Both the position numbers and the translations under genes were made by a program. Positions 1 through 8,291 of a stretch of 64,000 bases of DNA are shown here, in pieces. The stretch comes from Lactimicrobium massiliense (GTDB taxonomy: Bacteria > Bacillota_I > Bacilli_A > Erysipelotrichales > Erysipelotrichaceae), in the NCBI RefSeq assembly GCF_900343155.1, contig NZ_OUNG01000004.1, positions 124,001 to 188,000 on the forward strand, written 5' to 3'. How positions within the stretch are numbered: position 1 is the first letter of the stretch; every line of letters starts with the position of its first letter. The notes beneath the pieces are model-generated. The model was not told the origin of the DNA, made no database searches, and saw nothing but the letters and a program-made list of their open reading frames with translations.

Positions 1-1182
1 AACTGGTGTGCAGATCTGTCTTCTGATTCTCTGCTTCAATGGCTGATTGGCTCTTTCTCTCCGCCTGGTCCTGCTTCTCATTACGACTTTATCAATCGTT
101 TAACGCACTCAGATCCACATCTCTCTGATCTGCTGCAGCAGGGTTACTATACGAAGCCTTCTCAAAAGAAACCCAAGAACCATGACAAGCTGATTAACTA
201 TTCACATTCCGAAACCTTATTTCTCGCTGACAAATATAAAAACGGCGCCGAATGGGATCGGGATCGGATGATCTACACACTTCAGTCTCTCTTCAATGCA
301 CTGGCTGTGATTCCTTCTTCCGACATGGGATTCATTGAGTCGAATAATCTCATCTTGTCCGGAGATGGTTCTTCGCTTCACATCCACGCCTCTCCATTTG
401 GCCACAAAGTCAAATTGGATAAGGATGGAAATCCTCTCGTCCGCTATTCTGCACCTGACGCTGACATCGGATGGGACAGTGATCTTGAGTCCTACTATCT
501 CGGCTACACTCTTTACAACATCTCGCACCACAATCCCCATAGATCAGTAGACTTGCCTATCTATATCGATCTTGAGAAAGCCTCACGGCACGATGCTTTG
601 ACCACCATATCTGCCTCAGCACGTCTGTTTGACATGAATCCCGATATCCACCCGCGATACATGTGCTTTGACGCAGCTTCTGACAGTCTTGCCATCTTTC
701 AGTTCTTCCGTCACAAGAATATTATTCCAATCATCGACCGCAATCAACGGTCTGCTGGGGACAATCCCTTTGATAAGTTCAAGCTGAATGAGAATGGCGT
801 GCCTGTTTGTCCGAATGGAACACCGATGTATGACTATGGCTACGACATTCAGAGAAAGCGCAGAAAATTCCGCTGCCCACTCAGGATGAATAAGATTTCC
901 TCCTGTCCATTTGCGAATGAGTGCAGTTCTTCCGCTTATGGAAGAACGATATACGTCAATGACGGTGATGACATCCGGCTCTTCGGACCTGTTCCATACA
1001 GGTCTGAAAAGTGGAAAGAGATTTACCGGAACAGAACTTCGACAGAAAGAATGAACACCAGAATCCTGAACGACTATCATCTTCACCAGATGAAAATCCG
1101 TAATGGATCCAAGCATGCTTTCTTCGCAATCTTTGCCGGCATCAATATCCATCTTGATGCCTGGATAAAGGATGAGCTGTAA
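1..1182 (+). CDS. DDE-type IS transposase, 3' part (runs off left edge)
   Basis: The frame is open from base 1 to a TAA at 1180-1182, so the visible 393 codons are the C-terminal part of a longer gene. An acidic LSGDGSSL segment, a later FDAASDS segment and a following IIPIIDRNQR strand resemble the catalytic core of IS4/IS1182-like DDE transposases; the exact family is not certain. A cysteine-rich patch (FRCPLRMNKISSCPFANEC) is typical of C-terminal halves of such enzymes. It is on the plus strand and converges on the pilus operon, only about 100 bp from the pilO stop, so the element landed just beyond the 3' end of that operon. The first internal ATG is at 268, but homologous-looking residues continue upstream, so it is not the true start. 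Confidence 0.8.
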   Translation, partial: NWCADLSSDSLLQWLIGSFSPPGPASHYDFINRLTHSDPHLSDLLQQGYYTKPSQKKPKNHDKLINYSHSETLFLADKYKNGAEWDRDRMIYTLQSLFNALAVIPSSDMGFIESNNLILSGDGSSLHIHASPFGHKVKLDKDGNPLVRYSAPDADIGWDSDLESYYLGYTLYNISHHNPHRSVDLPIYIDLEKASRHDALTTISASARLFDMNPDIHPRYMCFDAASDSLAIFQFFRHKNIIPIIDRNQRSAGDNPFDKFKLNENGVPVCPNGTPMYDYGYDIQRKRRKFRCPLRMNKISSCPFANECSSSAYGRTIYVNDGDDIRLFGPVPYRSEKWKEIYRNRTSTERMNTRILNDYHLHQMKIRNGSKHAFFAIFAGINIHLDAWIKDEL

Positions 1183-1228
1183 GCATTGAAGATTCAGTTT
1201 TGAAAGAACGAGTTCCAAAGTTGTTTTT

Positions 1229-1252
1229 ATTGCGCCTTGGCCGCAATTTTTT
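1229..1252 (+). terminator. Intrinsic terminator after the transposase
   Basis: A 6-bp stem ATTGCG/CGCAAT with a 7-nt loop is followed by a run of six T on the plus strand. It lies 47 bp after the transposase stop and fits that transcript. Confidence 0.6.
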
Positions 1253-1284
1253 ATATCTCCGGCTTCTCAGCCGTCAGATACCTA

Positions 1285-1920
1285 TCAGTTGCCTTCCGGG
1301 TTTTCGACACTACTCACCGTTCCATTATCACTGTCTGTATCCGTCTGCTGCTGCACCAGACCAGAAGTACTGGCTGCACCATCTGTTGTCTCAAAGAACG
1401 TCACATTCAGACTGACAGCCACATCCTTGCTGGAGGCCAGATCCTCATCACCGCTGCCTGACATTGACACATCAGCCAGCAGACAGCGATATCTGCACCG
1501 GGCAATGGCATCTACCAGACTGCGGGCATCCCCATAGCTGCCCGTATGAAAACTGATCGCTGCCTGACGGCGCACAATGTTGTCCGTCAGAGTCGGCTCA
1601 CTCCAGGTAATGGACACCTGAGAAGCCTTATCCGAAAGAATGCTGCCAAGTTCAGAAACTTCATTAGCAAGATTGTTATACACAGCTACGGTGCCAACAG
1701 ATACCGATGCATTGCTGTCAAGATAGTTCTGCATCTGTTTCTGCCTGGCCGCCTGGCTCTGCAGAACGGTCAGCTGCGTCTGCAGCTCGCTTGTATCATA
1801 TTGTTTCGCAGCACTCTGGAAACCTTTGAAAGCAACTTCATAATAGAAGATGCCCAGAGCAATCACCAGGCAGATCAATAACAGAATCTTCTCACGCAAA
1901 GAGAACTTATAGGAAAACAT
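1285..1920 (-). CDS. pilO: PilO-like type IV pilus inner-membrane alignment protein
   Basis: 211 aa. A short cytoplasmic N-terminus is followed by one membrane segment (about residues 12-27), then a coiled-coil region (QTQLTVLQSQAARQKQMQ) and a globular C-terminal domain: the PilO layout. PilO pairs with PilN in the membrane platform that links the cytoplasmic PilM ring to the growing pilus. Identification rests on this topology and on its place directly after pilM and pilN; sequence similarity alone would be weak. Its ATG overlaps the pilN stop (TAATG), so translation is coupled. It is the last gene of the locus A operon. An acidic, Ser/Thr/Gln-rich tail of about 30 residues is probably disordered. 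Confidence 0.75.
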   Translation of the reverse strand: MFSYKFSLREKILLLICLVIALGIFYYEVAFKGFQSAAKQYDTSELQTQLTVLQSQAARQKQMQNYLDSNASVSVGTVAVYNNLANEVSELGSILSDKASQVSITWSEPTLTDNIVRRQAAISFHTGSYGDARSLVDAIARCRYRCLLADVSMSGSGDEDLASSKDVAVSLNVTFFETTDGAASTSGLVQQQTDTDSDNGTVSSVENPEGN

Positions 1921-2525
1921 TACTGATTGCCTCCTTCCGCCACACTGCCATAGGTGATCTCAATATCCGCCTGCACAAGATCATTATTACTCTGATCAGA
2001 ACTGGAAGTTGTCGTAACCGTGACATAGCCATTGCGGGAATCTGCCTGCAGTCTGGCAATGATGCCGGAAACCGTATCCAGCGTTGTATCATCCGTAAAC
2101 ACAGATACCTGTGCCCCAGCAATCTTGATGCTGGAAATGCCCACATACGGCGCCACATCTTCCTGGATCATATCCAGAATATCCGTGCGGTTCAATTCCT
2201 GTTTCTCATCATCTGTCAGGAAGGAGCCAGCCTTATCATCATATGCAGCCTTGACAGAATCATAATTGCCTAACGTTTCCTGATACTGCTGCACCTGGGC
2301 TGCCATCTGGTTGTAATTGGATTCCAGCTGATTGACCTTATTCAGCGGATTGATCACAAACAGCTTGGTAAACACGGCCAGAAACAGCAGGAAGATGATA
2401 AAGACCACGATGGCATGACGATCTGTCTTTGCCTGTTCATCATGGACAAAGTTCATCACTTTCTTTGAAGGATAATGTACTTTGACCGGATGAATCTCTT
2501 TCTTGAGAATACTCTTGTCTGCCAT
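1920..2525 (-). CDS. pilN: PilN-like type IV pilus assembly protein
   Basis: 201 aa. A basic cytoplasmic N-terminus (residues 1-37) is followed by one membrane helix (about 38-58, AIVVFIIFLLFLAVFTKLFV), a coiled coil and a small alpha/beta domain. This matches PilN, whose N-terminal peptide binds PilM and whose periplasmic-side domain pairs with PilO. The start codon overlaps the pilM stop by one base and the stop overlaps the pilO start, the tight packing usual for pilMNO. No outer-membrane partner (PilP, PilQ) follows, as expected for a Gram-positive cell envelope. Confidence 0.78.
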   Translation of the reverse strand: MADKSILKKEIHPVKVHYPSKKVMNFVHDEQAKTDRHAIVVFIIFLLFLAVFTKLFVINPLNKVNQLESNYNQMAAQVQQYQETLGNYDSVKAAYDDKAGSFLTDDEKQELNRTDILDMIQEDVAPYVGISSIKIAGAQVSVFTDDTTLDTVSGIIARLQADSRNGYVTVTTTSSSDQSNNDLVQADIEITYGSVAEGGNQ

Positions 2526-3514
2526 TATGCCGCCTCCCTTGCAATGCCAAAGGAAGTCAATTGATCTTCCAGTTCTTTTGGTGCATTTGGATCCATCGCA
2601 TCCACCGGCACAACCTGCAGACTGCTCAGACTGTCCGCAATGGAACCTACCAGCTGCTTCAGATGACTGCCGCCGCCATACACATACAGCTTCTCCAGCG
2701 TATTGTTCTGATTCTCATATGTGTAGTAATTAATGGCACGCATGATCTCCACCGCAATCACATTGTACACATTGGCAAGTGCCTCACTCTCCAGCACCTG
2801 ATCCTGATCATTGCGCAGATAACCGCGGGCCACATGCGGATCCACATTCATCACATCGCCTACTGCACCGGCAATCGCTGCCACACCGGTATCAATCGTA
2901 CGGGTTGCCTCATACGTACCATCCCGGAACAGATCGACACGCGTATAGGAATCACCAAGATCCACCAGGGCCACATCCCCATGCCCGCATGTATCCGCGA
3001 AGGCCCGCAGCACACTGACAAGTGCCATCTGGCGGGGTGCTGCCATGACCAGCTTCATGCCGGCATGATGGAACATCTCCTGATATGCCGCAATCTTTTC
3101 CTTGCTGACAGCACCAGCCATCAGCTCCATCTCCCTGGCATTTGCATCTATGCCATGCGTATCAATCATGGCATAGTCATACAGATAATGATCTTTGTTA
3201 TCCGTGATCACATCATGAAACTCATACGGCAGATTGACTGCTAATTGCTTCTCTGTCATCAGCGGCATGCGCAGCCGGCGCATATACGCATCCGGATCCG
3301 GCACAATAAGAGCTGCCCGGCGGCAATGGATACCATTCTCCTTCATACCCTCACGAAGCAGTGATCCCATTGCCTCATAAGCAGCCAGAGAATCATTCCT
3401 CACCGCATTTTCCGGTGTATCCAGCAAAGCTGTCTGCACAATCTCACCATTGCGCACTACACACAGCTTCACACGCTTGCTGCCAATATCCACACCAAGT
3501 ATTTCCCGTGCCAT
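2525..3514 (-). CDS. pilM: PilM, actin-like cytoplasmic type IV pilus platform protein
   Basis: About 329 aa. The N-terminus EILGVDIGSKRVKLCVV is the phosphate-1 motif of the actin/FtsA fold; DVALVDLGDSYTRVDLF is a second nucleotide-binding strand and VYGGGSHLKQL the adenosine motif. This is the standard PilM arrangement. PilM binds the PilN N-terminus and couples the assembly motor to the platform. The start is taken at ATG 3514, preceded by AGAGGTGG; the GTG two codons upstream lies inside that ribosome binding site. It sits 12 bp after the prepilin peptidase gene and is translationally coupled to pilN. Confidence 0.88.
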   Translation of the reverse strand: MAREILGVDIGSKRVKLCVVRNGEIVQTALLDTPENAVRNDSLAAYEAMGSLLREGMKENGIHCRRAALIVPDPDAYMRRLRMPLMTEKQLAVNLPYEFHDVITDNKDHYLYDYAMIDTHGIDANAREMELMAGAVSKEKIAAYQEMFHHAGMKLVMAAPRQMALVSVLRAFADTCGHGDVALVDLGDSYTRVDLFRDGTYEATRTIDTGVAAIAGAVGDVMNVDPHVARGYLRNDQDQVLESEALANVYNVIAVEIMRAINYYTYENQNNTLEKLYVYGGGSHLKQLVGSIADSLSSLQVVPVDAMDPNAPKELEDQLTSFGIAREAA

Positions 3515-3526
3515 ATCCACCTCTTT

Positions 3527-4300
3527 CTACATGCCAAACAGGCCAAGATACCACTGCACAACCCACGGTCCCACCAGCAAAGCAGCCAGTGTGCCTATCG
3601 CAATAGACGGTCCAAAGGGTATTTTTTCACGTTTCCATGCTACCACAAAGATCAAACCTGCTATACACGACAATATCAGGGCAAAAAGACCAGAACCAAA
3701 GCCAAGATAACACCCGACTACAAAGAACAGTTTGATGTCACCGCCGCCCATGCTTTCCTTCTTCAGAATGTGATCCATCAGCAGTGACAGCAGCAGTAAG
3801 GATCCTGCAATCACAAGCCCGACAAGCACATTCCAATAGTAGGACAGATGCCCGATGCCAGCCAATGCCCACACCGCCAGTGAAAACAGCAGGTAGCCAT
3901 CCGGAATCTCCTGGATGGCCAGATCCACCAGTGACAGTCCTAACAGACAGCACAGGAAGGCAAGATCACGGAACAGGATGAAATCGATGGTGCCATGTAC
4001 AAGTACATACACCACAAATACAATGCCGCTCAGCAGTTCAATCCACACATAGCGTGCAGACAGCCTGGCATGGCAGTACTGACATCTGCCACGATGCACA
4101 AGCCAGCTGACAATCGGAACCAGATCCGATGCACCAAGTACATGTCCGCACACATCACAGTGCGAGCGTCCCTTCCACCATGGCTCATGCGCCACAATGC
4201 GGTCTGCCTGACAGGTCACAAAACTGGCAAAGATCGTACCAAGCACAAAGGCCAGCACACATACATAAACACAAAGACCTGTGGAGAGATAGATACTCAT
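3527..4300 (-). CDS. pilD: Prepilin peptidase / N-methyltransferase (A24 family)
   Basis: 257 aa polytopic membrane protein. The N-terminal domain has two CxxC pairs (SHCDVCGH and CQYCHA), the zinc-binding signature of bifunctional PilD/PulO enzymes. The catalytic aspartates are visible in LVDLAIQEIPDG and in the GGGDIKLF motif. The enzyme cuts prepilins after the conserved Gly and methylates the new N-terminus. It is the only processing enzyme seen, so it presumably serves locus A, locus B and the pilE-like gene. The ATG overlaps the upstream stop (ATGA). Confidence 0.92.
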   Translation of the reverse strand: MSIYLSTGLCVYVCVLAFVLGTIFASFVTCQADRIVAHEPWWKGRSHCDVCGHVLGASDLVPIVSWLVHRGRCQYCHARLSARYVWIELLSGIVFVVYVLVHGTIDFILFRDLAFLCCLLGLSLVDLAIQEIPDGYLLFSLAVWALAGIGHLSYYWNVLVGLVIAGSLLLLSLLMDHILKKESMGGGDIKLFFVVGCYLGFGSGLFALILSCIAGLIFVVAWKREKIPFGPSIAIGTLAALLVGPWVVQWYLGLFGM

Positions 4301-4728
4301 GAAGAAGCCCTCCCCAGAACCCAGGACAGATGAACTTCACCATTGCCGGTTTCGACCTGAATCACCATCGTACCGGGCTTGCCGGTATAGGTTTTCCCGT
4401 CAATATCCATTTCAGATGACTGGTTATAACCATCTGGTTTGTCACCAACAATCTTGTTGGCAACCCCGTCATAGTAGCCAATGTATTCCGTGCCATTCCA
4501 ATGCACACAGTTTTGGGAAGAAGAACCATCCACAGGACAGTCAGCCCCATTGCTGGAATTGATGCGGGCAACAGAAAGGGCCGTATTCACACGCAGAGAA
4601 TCATTGCCATGGGCAAGACGCTGCTGATACCAGCGATATCCGCACCATGCCAGAAACAACCCCTCCAGACACAGCACCACCACCAGCACCATTTCCAAAC
4701 CACTCATACGGCCCTCTCTGCTTCTCAT
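4297..4728 (-). CDS. Small membrane-anchored protein of the pilus operon
   Basis: 143 aa, or 136 if started at the second Met (4707). One N-terminal hydrophobic helix (SGLEMVLVVVLCLEGLFLAW) is followed by a soluble domain with two cysteines (DCPVDG.. and QNCVHW) that could form a disulphide. The helix resembles a pilin N-terminal helix, with Glu near its start, but there is no Gly-Phe cleavage site, so it may be a pilin-like accessory subunit. I do not recognise a named family. A ribosome binding site GGGAGGGG lies just before the first ATG and an AGAGGG before the second, so the start is uncertain. It is absent from locus B. Confidence 0.6.
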   Translation of the reverse strand: MRSREGRMSGLEMVLVVVLCLEGLFLAWCGYRWYQQRLAHGNDSLRVNTALSVARINSSNGADCPVDGSSSQNCVHWNGTEYIGYYDGVANKIVGDKPDGYNQSSEMDIDGKTYTGKPGTMVIQVETGNGEVHLSWVLGRASS

Positions 4729-4748
4729 CTGCCCCTCCCTTTCTAGTC

Positions 4749-5706
4749 TTATTTCAATGTCACCGTCACATTCTGCTTATCAGAAGACGCATACACAACA
4801 TTGGCATCCGACCACTGATCACCGGTCTTTCTGCCATCTTTGTCCAGCACATCAGAACGATGCTGCAGCACAATTCTGCCGCTTACCACATACCTGCCAG
4901 GTACAGCAGGAATACTGCCCGAGGCGACCGCAGCCTTGCCATTAAAACGTCGGCAATTTTCCTGTGATGACTGACCAGGCACCCATATCCTGATCTGGTT
5001 TCAAATGCCAGTACTGATTATACTGGCAATCATAGTTCAGCACATAGTAGTTATCTCCATCCCTGGCAATTGTTCCTGCCGGTAAAGCACTGGTGAAACC
5101 TTGCTCCGGAGTCTCAAGTATTTCCGTTGATTGATCTATTACCTTTGCATTTGAAGAATTTATTGAAACAAAATTCTCTGCTGTCCCATCGCACGGTCGA
5201 TACCACTGATTATACCTGTAAAGAAGAACATAATTTCCCTGATCATCCTGCAGCAATGTGCCGGAAGCCAGATTCACTTCATTCGGCTTAGATGCAAAAA
5301 TTTCAGAAATTTTTGCAGGCGCAGGATTATTCCCGGTGTTTTCTTTTCCACCACCATTGGAAGGATTATTTCCGTTGTTATCTTTTCCGTCATTTTCGAC
5401 AGGATCAATGGATATATTCAGGCCGTAAATCGAATTCATCGCAGACTGTGTCGTCCCACGCTGATACCAATCGCCATACCATGTCTGCGCATTCTGCGTA
5501 TCAGTACTATTGTTGTTTTCATATTGATACCGATGTGGCACACTGTGCGGATAAACAGCCTGATCAGCATCCAGCAACCGCACATTCCAAAGGTAGCCGA
5601 CAACAGAAATAATGGCAACGGCCGAAAGAATCGCCACGACTGCCACTGTTATCAGCATCTCGCCAAGCGTGAAACCTTTTCTGTTTTTACTGCTGTATCT
5701 GCGCAT
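4749..5706 (-). pseudogene. Frameshifted type IV prepilin with adhesin-type C-terminus (locus A tip pilin)
   Basis: The first frame (5706-4942, 254 aa) begins with a good prepilin leader (NRKG/FTLGEMLITVAV). A second frame (down to 4749) supplies the C-terminal domain VSGRIVLQHRSDV..., which matches the last domain of the giant locus B adhesin (VSGEILVQHRTET). Removing one T from the TTTT at about 4945 joins the frames as ...LPTFNGKAAVASG, giving a protein of about 318 aa. The middle holds a Gly/Asn-rich linker and two imperfect repeats of about 38 aa (GNYVLLYRYNQWY and DNYYVLNYDCQYNQYW). After DADQA the sequence departs abruptly from the paralogue (YPHSVPHRYQYE instead of HEIYLAAQYHL). This is most simply a shortened, decayed copy of the locus B gene; homopolymer phase variation or a sequencing error remain possible. 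Confidence 0.75.
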
Positions 5707-5720
5707 TTCTATCTCACTTA

Positions 5721-6266
5721 CTATTTCACAACCGGAGCATCATTCACATTCTGTATCTTCACAGTCCCCAACTGATACAGCGTTCTGTTATCTGATTCTC
5801 TTTTGATCGTCAATTCATTGATTGTAAATACATGACTCGTTTCATCATATGTAATATTGTCATATGTTGCATACATGCCGTCCGACGTTCCGTCAGAGAC
5901 AAGAGCCGAAGCCGGCACAGACGCAAGGTTATCCGGATTGGCACTCGTACTGATGCCAAGCAGACGGCCATTTTCACCTTTTACAAACATGGTGGCATAG
6001 CCGGTACCATCATCCGCAAACCAGGCAACTTCCTTCCCGTCATTCACCGCCACCTCAGTTGCGTATTCCAGCTCTTCCTGCATCCTGACTTCAAGCGTTG
6101 ATATAAACAGCTCGGCATTTGCTTTTCTGGTAATGCTCCGCCAGGAACGGATATAAGCAGAAAACCCGCCGACAATGATCAGACCAGCCAGGCCCATGAT
6201 CAAAATGGCTGCCATTGTTTCTGACAGTGTAAATTCCCGATTTTTCCATCTTTTCTCAATGGCCAT
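5721..6266 (-). CDS. Minor prepilin-like protein (PulJ-like), atypical cleavage site
   Basis: 181 aa. The N-terminus has the pilin pattern FTLSETMAAILIMGLAGLII with Glu at +5, but the residue before Phe is Glu (WKNRE/FTLSE) instead of the Gly that prepilin peptidases need. The locus B paralogue at 30972-31520 keeps the Gly (KTEG/FTLGET) and is otherwise similar along its length (the helix, then AYIRSW.. ITRKANAE, then EVRMQEELEYA). It probably forms part of a tip complex with the two genes upstream, as PulH/I/J/K do. Loss of Gly -1 suggests reduced or no processing. It follows the 114-aa gene by 16 bp in the operon. Confidence 0.75.
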   Translation of the reverse strand: MAIEKRWKNREFTLSETMAAILIMGLAGLIIVGGFSAYIRSWRSITRKANAELFISTLEVRMQEELEYATEVAVNDGKEVAWFADDGTGYATMFVKGENGRLLGISTSANPDNLASVPASALVSDGTSDGMYATYDNITYDETSHVFTINELTIKRESDNRTLYQLGTVKIQNVNDAPVVK

Positions 6267-6282
6267 ATCTTCTCCTTACTGA

Positions 6283-6627
6283 TTACTTTCCGGAATCAGG
6301 ATCGTAGAATGTCAGTGGATCATCCTGCTGCTCGGTATATACGATTACCGGCGCACCTTTTCCATCTTTTCCCTCACTGGAAAAGGTAAACCAGGTTCCC
6401 TTAGATGTTTTCAGCACTGCTGTTGATGAGCTTTTCCGGGCAGAGGAGCGATCTGCCAAAGCAGTAATTCTTTCATAATAGGAGCGCATCAGGGCATCTG
6501 TCTTTTCCATGGACTTATTGGCGGATGCCACCGCACCTGCAGCCATCAGTCCACCCAGAACTGCTACCAGTAATGCGGCCAATGCCTCGGCAATACTTTC
6601 ACCCCTGCGGCTTGTCAGTTTCTTCAT
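6283..6627 (-). CDS. Minor prepilin-like protein (PulI-like)
   Basis: 114 aa. The N-terminus SRRG/ESIAEALAALLVAVLGG has a Gly before the predicted cleavage site, Glu at +1 rather than Phe or Met, and Glu at +5, followed by a hydrophobic helix. The locus B paralogue (31532-31849) has the same unusual RRG/ESVTEALAA start. The C-terminal domain is short (about 70 residues) and Ser/Lys-rich. It overlaps the upstream gene by 4 bp. The role is inferred from the helix and from its place in a four-gene minor pilin set. Confidence 0.72.
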   Translation of the reverse strand: MKKLTSRRGESIAEALAALLVAVLGGLMAAGAVASANKSMEKTDALMRSYYERITALADRSSARKSSSTAVLKTSKGTWFTFSSEGKDGKGAPVIVYTEQQDDPLTFYDPDSGK

Positions 6628-7403
6628 GAACGCGTCACCTTTGCTTCTGTAAACGAAATCATCGTCGTCTTTGTCACTGTCTGCACACCATTGACATCAC
6701 CCTCATCTCTGACGGCATACGTATATGTCGTTGTAACATCCGGTGCACAATACACATGAACCGAAGAACTGTTGCTTGTCACAACAATGTCCAGAGACAG
6801 ATCTGGTGCCAGCGTCATCGCCGCATTGCACTGCAGCCTGTCATCACTGCCGGCCGTAACGCCAAACGAGCTTTCACTGCTTTTCAATAAACCATCAAGC
6901 GGTGCACTTGCCAGCCTGGCCTGAAAAAACTTTGCCGTATCATCCGTATAATGCCCAAGATATGCACTGTACATACCAGTATATTCTTTCACCAGCAGCG
7001 ACTGATTGTTTTTTGTCACATTCCGCACGGATGGATCAGAAGCATCCACCAATGCCATCGCATCCTCAATGGAGGAAACACTGTGATTCACCTCATAATA
7101 CGAGGTATCGATTCCACTGTCATCTATAACTGTATAAGAACCATCCTCATTCTGCTTTGCATCCGCCTTTTCCTGGATCACGATGACATCATTCTTCAGT
7201 TCATCACTGATCAAAGAAGCAGCAGAATCTACCGCATAATGATCCTGATTCAGAGTCATGCGACTGGTCACTCTGCCCGATGCAGCATAGGCAGCAGCAA
7301 GAATCATCGATGCCAGGGCCGCACAGACAACGAAAAACAACAATGCAACACTTAGTGATACACCACTTTCCGACCTCAGTTTTTTCTTGCAGACATGATT
7401 CAT
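6624..7403 (-). CDS. Minor pilin-like protein lacking Glu5 (PilX/PulK-like)
   Basis: 259 aa. The N-terminus RSESG/VSLSVALLFFVVCAALASM is pilin-like, with Gly -1 but no Glu at +5; this is characteristic of PilX/PulK subunits that cap the tip of the filament or pseudopilus. The remainder is a soluble domain of about 220 residues ending in a predicted beta region (TYTYAVRDEGDVNGVQTV). The locus B paralogue at 31846-32613 shares both the leader and the ending (TAVKTTIVSFAEASVSR vs TVTKTTMISFTEAKVTR). It is the first gene of the locus A operon and overlaps the next by ATGA. Confidence 0.75.
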   Translation of the reverse strand: MNHVCKKKLRSESGVSLSVALLFFVVCAALASMILAAAYAASGRVTSRMTLNQDHYAVDSAASLISDELKNDVIVIQEKADAKQNEDGSYTVIDDSGIDTSYYEVNHSVSSIEDAMALVDASDPSVRNVTKNNQSLLVKEYTGMYSAYLGHYTDDTAKFFQARLASAPLDGLLKSSESSFGVTAGSDDRLQCNAAMTLAPDLSLDIVVTSNSSSVHVYCAPDVTTTYTYAVRDEGDVNGVQTVTKTTMISFTEAKVTRS

Positions 7404-7777
7404 TTTTTATCCTATATCCTTGCCACGACAAAAACATGTGTCGAGGACACCAATACTATACTCCAAAAACACCAGCGGTCTGTAAAACCCGGCATTTTTC
7501 ACCATTGAAAGCGGTACCGGGAACAGATCTCAGGAGATGATTGTACTGATGGACGAAGACATATGGCAGGCCTGCAGACAGAAGTCTCTGAAAGACAAGC
7601 CTGCAGTTTTCCTGAATGGTCTGACCAGGTGGGAAAGCATCGGGAATGACGGCAAACCGGTACTGTCATCCGGCAGAAACCATGTCCGCCCCTGCCATGA
7701 CCATGCATTATGTACCGCTTTATCTGGTGCTGCCGGCAGTAACTGTTCTGTGTTTCCAGCTTTCCTTTCCCGGCAAG
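7404..7777 (-). other. Long untranslated region upstream of locus A
   Basis: About 370 bp without a convincing gene; open frames here lack ribosome binding sites. It contains the candidate promoter and, further upstream, short inverted repeats (for example GCAGGC/GCCTGC around 7568-7604) that could fold in RNA. I looked for a c-di-GMP riboswitch of the GEMM-I type and did not find its conserved core. Confidence 0.5.
7453..7486 (-). promoter_or_regulatory. Candidate promoter of pilus locus A
   Basis: On the minus strand TATAGT (7460-7455) is preceded by TTTACA at a rather long 20-bp spacing. The -10 sits in GGAGTATAGTATT, which resembles GGAGTACAATAAT upstream of locus B, so the two loci may share a promoter type. 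It lies about 50 bp before the first gene. Confidence 0.35.
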
Positions 7778-7816
7778 AAAAAGGATTCCTGCTTTTTTCT
7801 CTAAAAGCAGAAATCC
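7778..7816 (-). terminator. Intrinsic terminator of the lipoprotein gene
   Basis: A 14-bp stem (GGATTTCTGCTTTT paired with AAAAGCAGGAATCC, one mismatch) is followed on the minus strand by five T. It starts 17 bp after the lipoprotein stop and separates that gene from pilus locus A. Confidence 0.75.
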
Positions 7817-7832
7817 CGTCTTATCCCCCTGT

Positions 7833-8291
7833 TCATCCATTGGTCTGGTCTATATTCACAGCAGCCTGATTCAGCTTGATGGAAATGCGTGACATCACCT
7901 CAATCAAATAATTCTCATCCGCAGTGGACATTTCTCCCTCCTGATCTGCATACGTGTTCGCTTTCTGTGCAAACTCTGCATACTTCTGCATGTACTGCGC
8001 ATACGATTCTGCCATTGCTGCATCACTGGGATTCTCATTGTACTGCTGCATAAATGCAACATACTCATCCACAAACGCTTCATATGAGTCAAGAAATTCC
8101 TTCAGTTCCGGGCTCACTGCTTCCCCATTCTGACTGGCAGGCGTCACCGCTGCAGGCTGGGCAGTCATCTGCGCCAGCGGTGTGTTTTCCGCAGGTGATG
8201 CCAGGGCAGCTGTATCTGCCTTTTTTCCACACCCGGCTGTCAGCGTGCAGGACAGCCCCACCAGTATCATGATCCGTTTAACTGCTTTCAT
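7833..8291 (-). CDS. Small secreted lipoprotein
   Basis: About 152 aa. The N-terminus MKAVKRIMILVGLSCTLTAGC is a lipoprotein signal peptide with lipobox TAGC. After a low-complexity Ala/Pro/Thr linker (about residues 25-55) a helical domain follows (ELKEFLDSYEAFVDEYVAFM), which resembles small Clostridia/Erysipelotrichia lipoproteins of unknown function. The ATG at 8291 is preceded by GGGAGGT at good spacing, so the Met four codons upstream is not used. It is monocistronic with its own terminator and its role is unknown. Confidence 0.8.
   Translation of the reverse strand: MKAVKRIMILVGLSCTLTAGCGKKADTAALASPAENTPLAQMTAQPAAVTPASQNGEAVSPELKEFLDSYEAFVDEYVAFMQQYNENPSDAAMAESYAQYMQKYAEFAQKANTYADQEGEMSTADENYLIEVMSRISIKLNQAAVNIDQTNG

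Noticed and set aside
2561-3244. Long plus-strand open frame antisense to pilM
   Set aside because: It is His/Ile/Gln-rich with no ribosome binding site and is fully explained as the shadow of pilM.
7640-7720. Possible GEMM c-di-GMP riboswitch (GGCAAACC present)
   Set aside because: The octamer is on the plus strand, opposite to the pilus genes, and the remaining conserved core and tetraloop receptor were not found.
7499-7840. Minus-strand 113-codon ORF upstream of pilus locus A
   Set aside because: It crosses the lipoprotein terminator, has no ribosome binding site, and its composition is not protein-like.
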